Source of the DNA: an uncultured Plesiomonas sp.
GTDB taxonomy: Bacteria; Pseudomonadota; Gammaproteobacteria; Enterobacterales; CAMTGL01
Assembly (NCBI GenBank): GCA_947071955.1
Contig: CAMTGL010000027.1
Span: forward strand, 1 to 13,715
Length of the DNA stretch: 13,715 bases
Reading direction: 5' to 3'
A program made the position numbers and the translations under genes. Under the pieces are notes generated by a model that saw only the letters and a list, made by a program, of their open reading frames with translations, ran no database searches and was not told the DNA's origin. Shown here piece by piece: positions 1 through 7,291 of this stretch (positions are counted from its first letter, which is position 1; the number at the start of each line of letters is the position of its first letter).

Positions 1-127
1 ATGAGATAGAGAACGTTAGGCATGAGTCTTTACGTTTTATTCCACATCAAGTCACATAAACACGGTTGATATAAGCACTGTCGCAGAAGAGCTAGTATCA
101 CTTTGCAAAAAAATCTGACTAAAATAC

Positions 128-168
128 GGATAAAAAAAGGTGAGCTATCATGCTCACCTTTTTTATCC
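128..168. terminator. Bidirectional rho-independent terminator downstream of acpS
   Basis: A strong stem-loop has a GC core of GGTGAGC pairing with GCTCACC around a 6-base loop. It is flanked by a run of seven A on the left and six T on the right, and the outer CGGATA/TATCCG bases also pair. Read on the minus strand, the core is followed by seven T, so it ends the lepA-to-acpS series 28 bases after the acpS stop codon. Read on the plus strand it has six T, so it could also end a convergent gene lying left of the window. Confidence 0.9.
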
Positions 169-195
169 GTTATGTTTGCGGAGTAACCGCCAACA

Positions 196-576
196 TTACC
201 GTTCAAGAAGTACCGTAGCCACGGCATAATGTTTCTCATCAGCAATGGTTACATGTGAATCTACTGCGCCAAGCAACGCACGCTGTCTATCTGCATCTGC
301 ATACCAATACAGACAGGGTTTGCCCAATGGATCAGTGCGCACCTCTATCTGATTAAACGCAATACCACCACGAAATCCGGTACCCAGCGCCTTGGCTGCC
401 GCCTCTTTTACTGCAAAACGCTTGGCTAAAAAGCGGACTGGCTGCGTACTGGCCTGATACAAGGTCAGCTCGTAGGGTGTCAAAATTCGCTGTGCCAGCC
501 GTTCACCGCTACGATTAACCACCGCATCAATACGCGCTATTTCAACAATGTCTGTGCCTAAACCGCAAACCGCCAT
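196..576 (-). CDS. acpS: Holo-[acyl-carrier-protein] synthase AcpS
   Basis: This cytoplasmic enzyme transfers 4'-phosphopantetheine from coenzyme A to a serine of apo-acyl carrier protein, which activates it for fatty acid synthesis. The 126-residue product matches the family length. It carries the GTDIVEI motif with the Mg2+-binding Asp9, and the RFAVKEAAAKALGTG motif (residues 53-67) with Glu58; both positions agree with E. coli AcpS. The start ATG shares one base with the pdxJ stop codon (TAATG), a typical translational-coupling junction, and I see no strong independent ribosome binding site. It is the last gene of the minus-strand series and is followed by a terminator. The pdxJ-acpS pair is conserved in enteric bacteria. 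Nothing is missing or broken. Confidence 0.97.
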   Translation of the reverse strand: MAVCGLGTDIVEIARIDAVVNRSGERLAQRILTPYELTLYQASTQPVRFLAKRFAVKEAAAKALGTGFRGGIAFNQIEVRTDPLGKPCLYWYADADRQRALLGAVDSHVTIADEKHYAVATVLLER

Positions 577-1307
577 TATGCACGCGCAGCCTGCATCAAC
601 TGCTTCATATCGGAAACTGCATTCTTCAGCCCATCAATCACCGCACGACCAATAATCGCATGGCCGATATTTAGCTCATACATCTCAGGTAAGGCCGCGA
701 TCGCTGCTACATTGTGGTATGTCAGGCCATGCCCTGCATTGACCGTCAGCCCACGCCCAGCAGCATATTCTGCCGCTGCCGCAATACGGGCCAGCTCCAG
801 TTGTTGTACAGCCTCAGTTGGCGCATCAGCATACGCACCGGTATGTAATTCAATAAATGGTGCACCGACTGCAACAGCAGCATCAATTTGCGCCATATCA
901 GGGTCAATAAACAGTGAGACTTTAATCTGTGCAGCAGTTAAACGTGCCACTGCGTCAGTCATTTTACTTAGCTGACCAGCAACATCCAACCCACCTTCGG
1001 TTGTCACCTCTTCGCGCTTCTCTGGCACTAAGCAGCAAAAGTGTGGTTGCACCTCACAGGCAATCGCCAGCATCTCCTCGGTGACGGCCATCTCCAGATT
1101 CATCCGCGTTTGCAGGGTTTGCCGTAAGATTTTCACATCGCGATCAGTAATATGGCGGCGATCTTCACGTAAATGTACGGTAATACCATCAGCACCGGCC
1201 TGTTCCGCAACAAAAGCAGCATTCACCGGATCAGGGTAAATTGTTCCACGTGCATTACGAATTGTCGCGATATGATCAATGTTAACACCGAGCAGTAACT
1301 TAGACAT
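576..1307 (-). CDS. pdxJ: Pyridoxine 5'-phosphate synthase PdxJ
   Basis: PdxJ condenses 1-deoxy-D-xylulose 5-phosphate with 3-amino-2-oxopropyl phosphate to make pyridoxine 5'-phosphate, the ring-closing step of the DXP-dependent vitamin B6 pathway. The product begins MSKLLLGVNIDHIATIRNARG and is 243 residues, the same length as E. coli PdxJ. His45 in GITVHLREDRRHI, Glu72 and His193 in TVNAGHGLTYHN sit at the expected catalytic positions. The frame stays open six codons upstream, but I choose the ATG at 1305-1307. It has AAGGAG at a good distance and restores the family N-terminus. The gene overlaps the end of recO by eight bases and the acpS start by one base, so all three are probably cotranscribed. 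Confidence 0.97.
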   Translation of the reverse strand: MSKLLLGVNIDHIATIRNARGTIYPDPVNAAFVAEQAGADGITVHLREDRRHITDRDVKILRQTLQTRMNLEMAVTEEMLAIACEVQPHFCCLVPEKREEVTTEGGLDVAGQLSKMTDAVARLTAAQIKVSLFIDPDMAQIDAAVAVGAPFIELHTGAYADAPTEAVQQLELARIAAAAEYAAGRGLTVNAGHGLTYHNVAAIAALPEMYELNIGHAIIGRAVIDGLKNAVSDMKQLMQAARA

Positions 1308-2016
1308 GTTTCGACTCCTTGGCAAAATGGCGGAAAAGCTCCCGACTTTTTAATGGCTTACCACCAAGATACGGCTTTAATGCTAAACGCGTAAAGCGCT
1401 TTGCCGCTTTCAGTTGATCCGATGTATCAAACTGGCGTGCTGCCAGTGCATACAGATGCTGACCGCTAAAACTGAGTTGATCAACAATGAGTGATGCAAT
1501 AAACCCTTTCTCTTCACGGTAACGATATGTCATCTGCCCATCAACCGGTAATCCACTGCCTGCACAATGGACAAAATCAATCCCATAGCCAAGCGCCTGT
1601 AACAATGCCAATTCAAAACGGCGTAGAGCCGGTTCTGGATTATTCGGATATTGTGCCAGCTCACGCAGGCAAGTGAGATAGTCAAGAAAAACAGAAGAGT
1701 AAGCCGTTTGTGGCTCAAGAACACGGGTAACCAGCTCATTGACATACAGCGCACTGTATAAACCAATACGGCTAAAAGGCAAGGCTAATGCAGCAGACTC
1801 TGCACTGCGCAATGTTTTGACTTCTCCACGCCCACTCCAGCGGAGCAGTAAGGGAGTAAAGGGCTGTAAACAGCCCTTTAAATTGGAACGGCGACTGCGT
1901 GCACCTTTAGCAAGTATTCGCATTCGCCCCTGATCTTCAGTGAAGACATCCAGCATCAGGCTGGTTTCACTGTAAGGGCGAGCGTGAAGTACAAAGCCAC
2001 GCTGCCACCCATCCAT
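1300..2016 (-). CDS. recO: DNA repair protein RecO
   Basis: RecO acts with RecR and RecF to load RecA on SSB-coated single-stranded DNA and can anneal complementary strands. The 238-residue product aligns along its length with E. coli RecO (242 residues). It starts MDGWQRGFVLHARPYSETSLML in the N-terminal OB fold, contains LKGCLQPFTPLLLRW, and ends with the helical KRFTRLALKPYLGGKPLKSRELFR segment. As in E. coli, the central region has no four-cysteine zinc finger; only FVHCAGSG is seen. AAGGA lies nine bases before the ATG. The gene follows era after 20 bases, and its end overlaps pdxJ. A perfect inverted repeat at 1857-1880 lies inside the coding sequence. Confidence 0.96.
   Translation of the reverse strand: MDGWQRGFVLHARPYSETSLMLDVFTEDQGRMRILAKGARSRRSNLKGCLQPFTPLLLRWSGRGEVKTLRSAESAALALPFSRIGLYSALYVNELVTRVLEPQTAYSSVFLDYLTCLRELAQYPNNPEPALRRFELALLQALGYGIDFVHCAGSGLPVDGQMTYRYREEKGFIASLIVDQLSFSGQHLYALAARQFDTSDQLKAAKRFTRLALKPYLGGKPLKSRELFRHFAKESKHV
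1857..1880. repeat. Perfect 11-base inverted repeat inside recO
   Basis: TAAAGGGCTGT is followed by a 2-base AA spacer and its exact reverse complement ACAGCCCTTTA. The repeat lies within codons for the conserved LKGCLQPF segment of RecO. The transcript could form a stem with a GC-rich centre. On the plus strand the right arm runs into TTTAAATT, which superficially resembles an antisense terminator. No function is known to me. Confidence 0.85.
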
Positions 2017-2036
2017 CAGAAAGTATCCTTGTACAA

Positions 2037-2945
2037 TTACAGATCGTCCGTATAACCGAGGCTGCGCAAAGCACGCTCGTCATCCGCCCAACCTGATTTT
2101 ACTTTAACCCACAGCTCCAGATGCACTTTGGTATCGAACATAGATTCCATGTCGCGACGCGCTTCAGTACCGATCACCTTGATCTTGCTACCTTTCGCGC
2201 CAATCACCATCTTTTTCTGGCCTTCACGTTCAACCAAAATTGCCGCATTGATATCGTAAGTACCCATTTCGGTGGCTACAAAACGCTCAATCTCTACGGT
2301 AACGGAGTACGGCAGCTCTTCACCCATAAAGCGCATCAGCTTTTCACGGATAATCTCTGAGGCCATAAACCGCTGTGAACGGTCAGTAACGTAATCTTCC
2401 GGAAAGTGATGTGTACCTTCTGGCAGTTTATCGTGCACAATACGGGCAATTTCATCAACGCCCGCACCGGTTTCAGCCGAAATAGGCACAACATTCAGGA
2501 AGTTAAACTTCTCTGCTAGCGCCTGAATATGTGGCAGCAAAATATCTTTTTGCTTGATGCAATCAACTTTGTTGATCGCCAGAATGACCGGACAACGGGC
2601 ATGGCGCAGTTTACCCAGCACCATGTCGTCATCTTCATTCCAGTTCGTGCCTTCCACCACAAAAATGATCAGCTCTACATCACCAATAGAACTGGTGGCA
2701 GCCTTATTCATCAAGCGGTTAATCGCGCGCTTCTCTTCGATATGCAAACCCGGAGTATCGACATAAATAGCCTGATAAGCCCCTTGGGTATCAATACCGA
2801 CAATACGGTGGCGCGTAGTCTGAGCCTTACGTGAGGTAATCGAAATTTTCTGCCCCAGTAACTGGTTCAGTAACGTTGATTTCCCGACATTTGGGCGACC
2901 GACAATGGCAATAAAGCCACAATGTGTTTTTTCAGCTTCGGTCAT
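2037..2945 (-). CDS. era: GTPase Era, 16S rRNA-binding ribosome assembly factor
   Basis: Era is an essential GTPase that binds the 3' end of 16S rRNA and assists maturation of the 30S subunit. The product has 302 residues (E. coli 301). GTPase motifs are in order: G1 GRPNVGKS at 16-23, G3 DTPG at 63-66, G4 NKVD at 125-128 and G5 SAE at 156-158. A C-terminal KH domain carries GAKG at 249-252. The start ATG overlaps the rnc stop codon by four bases (ATGA), and GGAG within the last rnc codons lies at good spacing, so translation is coupled to rnc. The rnc-era-recO order is the same as in E. coli. Confidence 0.98.
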   Translation of the reverse strand: MTEAEKTHCGFIAIVGRPNVGKSTLLNQLLGQKISITSRKAQTTRHRIVGIDTQGAYQAIYVDTPGLHIEEKRAINRLMNKAATSSIGDVELIIFVVEGTNWNEDDDMVLGKLRHARCPVILAINKVDCIKQKDILLPHIQALAEKFNFLNVVPISAETGAGVDEIARIVHDKLPEGTHHFPEDYVTDRSQRFMASEIIREKLMRFMGEELPYSVTVEIERFVATEMGTYDINAAILVEREGQKKMVIGAKGSKIKVIGTEARRDMESMFDTKVHLELWVKVKSGWADDERALRSLGYTDDL

Positions 2946-3619
2946 ACCAGCTCCAACAATGTAAGTGCTTGATCAGCGGCAGCTTGTTCAGCTTTACGGC
3001 GGCTTGAACCCACACCGATAACGGGTTGAGCCATGCCTTCTACGCTGCAATGAATCGTGAACTCTTGATCATGCGCTTCACCGCGCACTTGCATAACATG
3101 GTAAACCGGCAACGGTAAACGACGGCCTTGCAGATACTCTTGCAAGCGTGTTTTAGGGTCCTTTTGCCGATCACCTGGGCAAATCTCTTCCAAGCGCTGC
3201 TGATACCACTGCAAGATCAACTGACGAACCGGCTCTAAACCCGTGTCTAAATAGACCGCACCAATGATAGCCTCAACGGTATCAGACAGGATAGATTCCC
3301 GACGAAACCCGCCACTTTTAAGCTCTCCGGGGCCAAGACGCAAATAGTCACCCAGTTCAAATTCACGGGCAAGTTCAGCCAGTGTATTTCCGCGGACCAA
3401 TGCAGCACGCATGCGGCTCATATCGCCCTCATCAACTTTAGGAAATTGATGATACAGCGCATCAGCAACCACAAAACTGAGGATAGAGTCACCGAGGAAC
3501 TCTAAACGCTCATTGTGTTTACCGCTGGCACTGCGGTGAGTCAGTGCCAGATGAAGTAACTCTTGATTCGTAAAGGTGTAACCCAGCTTACGCTGTAAAG
3601 TATTTAATGATGCATTCAT
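2942..3619 (-). CDS. rnc: Ribonuclease III
   Basis: RNase III cleaves double-stranded RNA, processing the 30S rRNA precursor and some mRNAs. From the ATG at 3617-3619 the product is 225 residues (E. coli 226). The signature ERLEFLGDS spans residues 37-45. Glu37, Glu40, Asp44, Asp113 and Glu116 correspond to the E. coli metal-site residues shifted by one. A double-stranded RNA-binding domain follows from about residue 153 and ends SSRRKAEQAAADQAL. An in-frame TTG sits one codon upstream, but ATG gives the family N-terminus MNASLNTLQRKLGYTF. The ribosome binding site is weak and the gap to lepB is only 15 bases. A separate 5' leader like that of the E. coli rnc operon is therefore absent, and expression probably depends on read-through from lepB. 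Confidence 0.97.
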   Translation of the reverse strand: MNASLNTLQRKLGYTFTNQELLHLALTHRSASGKHNERLEFLGDSILSFVVADALYHQFPKVDEGDMSRMRAALVRGNTLAELAREFELGDYLRLGPGELKSGGFRRESILSDTVEAIIGAVYLDTGLEPVRQLILQWYQQRLEEICPGDRQKDPKTRLQEYLQGRRLPLPVYHVMQVRGEAHDQEFTIHCSVEGMAQPVIGVGSSRRKAEQAAADQALTLLELV

Positions 3620-3634
3620 CAACTACATAACCGA

Positions 3635-4531
3635 TTAATGAATTGCGCCAATTCGGTTCAGGCGAACACCTGTAGGCCACTCTCCGGGTTCTTTATCAAA
3701 ACTCATCCAGATAGCAACGGCTTTACCGACTAAATTGGCGTTCGGGACAAAGCCCCAGAAACGACTGTCCTTACTGTTGTCACGGTTATCACCCATGACA
3801 AAATATTCACCTTCAGGAACAACCCACTCACCCACCGGTTTTCCGGTTTGAGTGTAATAATAGGCAGTAGCTTCTGGCATATAAGGATTAATAAGAATGT
3901 TATGCCCCACAGTACCTAACTGCTCGGTTGCTTCAATTAACTGAGCATTACCCTGATAAAATGGGCTTGGATGTACATTGCTGTACTCCAGTTTGGTCAG
4001 TGGCTGACACTCTTTTCCTGTAGGACAGGCGGGCTTAATGAACAATTGTTTATCTTGATAAACAATTGTGTCTCCCGGTAATCCAACAACGCGCTTGATG
4101 TAATCTAAGCTCGGATCTTCTGGATATTTAAATACCGCAATATCACCGCGCTTAGGTTCACCGGTTTTAATCAACGTTTTTTGGAAGATCGGGTCTTTGA
4201 TACCGTAGGCAAATTTTTCCACAAGGATAAAATCGCCTACCAGTAACGTAGGCATCATAGAGCCAGAAGGGATCTGAAATGGCTCATAGATGAAAGAGCG
4301 CACGACCAATACAACGGCAATAACCGGAAAGATAGAGACAGAAGTCTCAACCCAACTTGGCTGTGGAGCAACCTTGTTTAAGGTTGCCTCATCAATACTG
4401 CCGCCCGCCTTCGCACGTACGTCCTCTTTTTTGGCATTACGCTTAGGTGCCCAAACCAGTTTATCTAAACACCAGATAATTCCGGTGAACAGAGTAACCA
4501 GCACCAAAATCAGCGCGAAGGTATTAGCCAT
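3635..4531 (-). CDS. lepB: Signal peptidase I (leader peptidase)
   Basis: LepB is an inner-membrane serine protease that removes signal peptides from secreted precursors on the periplasmic side. The 298-residue product has two N-terminal membrane segments (about residues 4-22 and 62-80), with a charged cytoplasmic loop between them. The catalytic pair is Ser91 in PSGSMMPTL and Lys146 in YIKRVVGLPGD, matching E. coli numbering with Met1 counted. The GDNRDNSKDSRFWGFVP box and the conserved C-terminus are also present. The middle periplasmic region is shorter and more divergent than in E. coli (324 residues) and contains the perfect palindrome at 4042-4069. AAGGAG lies five bases before the ATG. 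It follows lepA after 31 bases, the usual lepA-lepB pair. Confidence 0.97.
   Translation of the reverse strand: MANTFALILVLVTLFTGIIWCLDKLVWAPKRNAKKEDVRAKAGGSIDEATLNKVAPQPSWVETSVSIFPVIAVVLVVRSFIYEPFQIPSGSMMPTLLVGDFILVEKFAYGIKDPIFQKTLIKTGEPKRGDIAVFKYPEDPSLDYIKRVVGLPGDTIVYQDKQLFIKPACPTGKECQPLTKLEYSNVHPSPFYQGNAQLIEATEQLGTVGHNILINPYMPEATAYYYTQTGKPVGEWVVPEGEYFVMGDNRDNSKDSRFWGFVPNANLVGKAVAIWMSFDKEPGEWPTGVRLNRIGAIH
4042..4069. repeat. Perfect 13-base inverted repeat inside lepB
   Basis: ACAATTGTTTATC is followed by TT and then its exact reverse complement GATAAACAATTGT, a 28-base palindrome with a 2-base centre. It lies in the codons for the poorly conserved IVYQDKQL stretch after the GLPGD motif. 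No T-run follows on either strand, so it is not an ordinary terminator. In RNA it would give a tight AT-rich hairpin; in DNA it could be a two-fold protein-binding site. No function is known to me. Confidence 0.9.
4368..4387. repeat. 8-base inverted repeat inside lepB
   Basis: GCAACCTT, a four-base GTTT loop and AAGGTTGC form a short hairpin in the codons for the cytoplasmic loop of LepB (ATLNKVA). Arms of this length are expected about once by chance in a window this size, so significance is doubtful. Confidence 0.6.
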
Positions 4532-4562
4532 GCTTGCTCCTTAAATCAATATTTGTCGAAAA

Positions 4563-6356
4563 TTAATCTTTGCCGACATGCAAAATGGCCAAGAACGCTT
4601 CTTGTGGCAGCTCGACATTACCGACCTGCTTCATACGTTTTTTACCGTCTTTCTGCTTCTGTAGCAGTTTTTTCTTACGGCTCACATCACCACCATAACA
4701 TTTTGCCAGTACGTTTTTACGTAACTGCTTGACGGTGGCACGGGCAATAATCTGGTTACCGATAGCCGCTTGAATTGCGATATCAAATTGCTGACGTGGG
4801 ATCAGCTCTTTCATTTTCTCAACCACATCACGGCCACGACCTTGGGCATTATCACGGTGAGTAATAATTGCCAGCGCATCAACACGCTCGCCGTTAACCA
4901 TAATATCAACACGCACCATATCAGCGGCTTGGAAACGCTTAAAGCTGTAATCCAGTGAGGCATAACCGCGCGACGTTGATTTCAGTCGGTCAAAGAAATC
5001 AAGAACCACTTCACCCATCGGAATTTCATAGGTCAGCGCCACTTGGTTACCGTGATAAACCATGTTGGTCTGTACACCGCGCTTTTCGATACACAGTGTG
5101 ATCACATTACCCAAATAAGCCTGTGGCAATAGCATATGACACTCTGCAATTGGCTCACGGATCTCATCAATATTATTCAGTGGTGGTAATTTTGATGGGC
5201 TGTCAACATAGACAATATCACCACTTGTAACAGCAACTTCATACACTACCGTTGGTGCAGTGGTGATTAAGTCAAGATCATATTCACGCTCTAAACGCTC
5301 TTGAATGATCTCCATGTGCAGCAAGCCTAAGAAGCCGCAACGGAAACCAAAACCCAGCGCTGTAGAACTTTCTGGCTCATAAAACAGTGAGGCATCGTTC
5401 AGGCTTAGTTTACCTAGCGCATCACGAAATGCTTCATAATCATCAGAGCTGATAGGGAACAGACCGGCATAAACCTGTGGTTTTACTTTCTTAAAGCCCG
5501 GTAATGCTTTATCTGCTGGATTACGCGCCAGTGTCAGGGTATCGCCCACAGGAGCGCCCAGAATATCTTTAATACCGCAAACAACCCAACCTACTTCGCC
5601 ACAGTTGAGTTCTGTACAATCAAGCTGCTTCGGGGTAAAAATACCCAAACGATCAACACCCCAAGTCTGGCCGGTGCTCATCACTTTAATTTTGTCGTTT
5701 TTACGCAGGCTGCCATTTTTGATACGAACCAAAGAGACAACACCTAAGTAGTTATCAAACCATGAATCAATGATCAGGGCTTGTAACGGCGCTTCAGGGT
5801 CACCTTCTGGGGCTGGAATAGACTCAACCAACCGTTGCAGCACTTCAGGCACACCCACACCGGTCTTCGCTGAACAGCGCACCGCATCGGTAGCATCAAT
5901 ACCTACGATATCTTCAATCTCTTCGGCCACACGCTCAGGCTCTGCGGCAGGAAGGTCAATTTTGTTCAATACCGGCACCACTTCCAGATTCATATCCAGC
6001 GCGGTGTAACAGTTTGCCAGTGTTTGTGCCTCAACGCCTTGGCCAGCATCAACCACCAGTAGCGCACCTTCACAGGCCGCCAGTGAGCGGGATACTTCAT
6101 ACGAGAAGTCAACATGGCCTGGAGTATCGATAAAGTTTAACTGATAAACCTGACCATCAGGGGCGGTATAATCTAGCGTAACGCTTTGCGCTTTAATGGT
6201 GATACCGCGCTCACGTTCCAAATCCATAGAGTCCAGAACTTGGGCTGCCATTTCGCGATCAGATAAACCGCCACAAATTTGGATGATCCGGTCAGACAGT
6301 GTCGACTTACCGTGGTCAATGTGGGCTATGATGGAAAAGTTACGAATATGCTTCAT
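4563..6356 (-). CDS. lepA: Elongation factor 4 (LepA), ribosome-associated GTPase
   Basis: LepA (EF4) is a translational GTPase that binds the ribosome; it has been linked to back-translocation and to initiation and 30S assembly. The product is 597 residues (E. coli 599). GTPase motifs: AHIDHGKST at 11-19, DTPGH at 77-81, NKID at 131-134 and SAK at 162-164. EF-G-like domains follow, then the LepA-specific C-terminus with CYGGDVSRKKKLLQKQKDGK (basic, RNA-contacting). The start gives the family N-terminus MKHIRNFSIIAHIDHGKS, but no good ribosome binding site is seen; AAAGG lies too far upstream. The 199 bases between it and rseC (6357-6555) hold no terminator or promoter I can defend, but do hold a possible degenerate copy of the rseC 3' end. 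Confidence 0.98.
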   Translation of the reverse strand: MKHIRNFSIIAHIDHGKSTLSDRIIQICGGLSDREMAAQVLDSMDLERERGITIKAQSVTLDYTAPDGQVYQLNFIDTPGHVDFSYEVSRSLAACEGALLVVDAGQGVEAQTLANCYTALDMNLEVVPVLNKIDLPAAEPERVAEEIEDIVGIDATDAVRCSAKTGVGVPEVLQRLVESIPAPEGDPEAPLQALIIDSWFDNYLGVVSLVRIKNGSLRKNDKIKVMSTGQTWGVDRLGIFTPKQLDCTELNCGEVGWVVCGIKDILGAPVGDTLTLARNPADKALPGFKKVKPQVYAGLFPISSDDYEAFRDALGKLSLNDASLFYEPESSTALGFGFRCGFLGLLHMEIIQERLEREYDLDLITTAPTVVYEVAVTSGDIVYVDSPSKLPPLNNIDEIREPIAECHMLLPQAYLGNVITLCIEKRGVQTNMVYHGNQVALTYEIPMGEVVLDFFDRLKSTSRGYASLDYSFKRFQAADMVRVDIMVNGERVDALAIITHRDNAQGRGRDVVEKMKELIPRQQFDIAIQAAIGNQIIARATVKQLRKNVLAKCYGGDVSRKKKLLQKQKDGKKRMKQVGNVELPQEAFLAILHVGKD

Positions 6357-6555
6357 CAGAATTTGCGCGACCTTTGCTAGGAATCAAAGCAGAATCAGTG
6401 TTAATGATTTAAGTGGGTGGATTCTACCTGAATCGCCGGTTACTCGCTATCCTTGCAGGCACTCACTTTACGGATTAGCGGTATTTATTACAGCTAGAAT
6501 ACGCTGTACTGGTGTAATTATCACATCAATATCATCAGACTCACCGCCCTGTTCA

Positions 6556-7131
6556 TCACTCAGCGTCAGATTTTGATGAAGATAACAACGCCTGTTGGCC
6601 TGTGTTTTCATTTCCCTGAGCGGTATTTACTGCAATGGCACTTACCGCAACAGTATGATAGAGCCCCACTTGCTCATATTCACCGCTTGCAGCATTATTT
6701 TGCCCTTCTGCAGGCAAAATAATGGGCTGATACGCTTTTTGCTGGCTGGCTCGCTGAGCCATATTACGGGCGACTAAAAATCCCCCTCCCGTACCCAACG
6801 CAGCCATCAGCATAACGGCCCACTCTTGTGTCAGATAGTGGCTCGCTATCAAGGTGCTTAACACTAGCCCCAACAACGGGATAAAATAGAGCGTAAAAGC
6901 AGATCTGACTAAACTGGTTTCAGATATCCCGATATCAACCTGCTGGCCGACCGTTAATGCAACATCACTGTGCAGTTCAAGCGTGTGCATCTTGCCACTG
7001 GATATTTTATCCAATGAGCTCATGCCACAACCCGATGCATTTGCGCATCCACTACAACCTGATTTTTGCTGGCACATTACAGTGGCCACCCCATCTTGGT
7101 AGCTAACCACAGTGACTCTTTCTCGGATCAT
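6556..7131 (-). CDS. rseC: RseC family inner-membrane protein (SoxR-reducing / sigma-E accessory)
   Basis: RseC is an inner-membrane protein. In E. coli it is encoded with rpoE and associated with reduction of SoxR and with thiamine metabolism; Rhodobacter RnfB-RsxC work is the usual comparison, and the exact role is uncertain. I choose the ATG at 7129-7131, giving 191 residues beginning MIRERVTVVSYQDG like E. coli RseC. An ATG six codons upstream is possible. The cysteine cluster C20-x5-C26-x2-C29-x5-C35 may bind metal or a cofactor. Two membrane segments lie at about 77-98 and 104-122. After the conserved QPIIL at about 135-139 there is a tail of some 50 residues, longer than the roughly 20 in E. 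coli and rich in Gln, Ser, Ala and Asn. An inverted repeat (6693-6724) lies where this tail begins. A terminator separates rseC from rseB. Confidence 0.9.
   Translation of the reverse strand: MIRERVTVVSYQDGVATVMCQQKSGCSGCANASGCGMSSLDKISSGKMHTLELHSDVALTVGQQVDIGISETSLVRSAFTLYFIPLLGLVLSTLIASHYLTQEWAVMLMAALGTGGGFLVARNMAQRASQQKAYQPIILPAEGQNNAASGEYEQVGLYHTVAVSAIAVNTAQGNENTGQQALLSSSKSDAE
6693..6724. repeat. Perfect 12-base inverted repeat inside rseC
   Basis: CATTATTTTGCC, an 8-base loop and GGCAAAATAATG form a perfect stem-loop in the codons for PIILPAEGQNNA. This is exactly where RseC stops resembling its E. coli counterpart. There is no adjoining T-run, so a simple terminator is unlikely. It may mark an old insertion or rearrangement junction. 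Confidence 0.85.
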
Positions 7132-7242
7132 CAGCAATCTCGACCTCATTTTCGGCTTACATGCTTAACGCAATACCCGACCAACACGATTAACCTTGAT
7201 ACTAAGCAGTATGAGCTCTATTTTTATCTGTAATGTTCCTCT

Positions 7243-7291
7243 AAACCAAAAACAGACAGGCAAGCCTTCGTATGATGGCTTACCTGTCTGT
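7243..7291 (-). terminator. Rho-independent terminator after rseB
   Basis: Fifteen-base arms at 7252-7266 and 7277-7291 pair around a 10-base loop, with one G-U wobble in the minus-strand transcript. On the minus strand the stem is followed by TTTTGGTTT, a fair U-tract. It lies about 53 bases beyond the rseB stop codon and upstream of rseC, so it should end or reduce the rpoE-rseA-rseB transcript. On the plus strand CATTTTT follows the stem, but no plus-strand gene lies here. Confidence 0.85.

Noticed and set aside
3..59. A plus-strand frame ending at TAA 57-59, perhaps the end of a gene convergent with acpS
   Set aside because: It is only 18 codons, uses ATA and AGG early, and I recognise no family. 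The bidirectional terminator leaves it possible, but it cannot be supported from the window alone.
30..245. 71-codon minus-strand frame overlapping the acpS end and the terminator
   Set aside because: It reads through the terminator stem and the acpS 3' end in another frame and has no recognisable product.
4977..5003. TTGATTTC ... GAAATCAA inverted repeat inside lepA, similar to the half-sites near ygfZ
   Set aside because: Eight-base arms with an 11-base loop are expected by chance in a window of this size, and the codons are conserved.
6468..6611. 47-codon minus-strand frame at the rseC-lepA junction as a real small gene
   Set aside because: No good ribosome binding site and no family recognised. 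It is better treated as a possible duplication or frameshift remnant.
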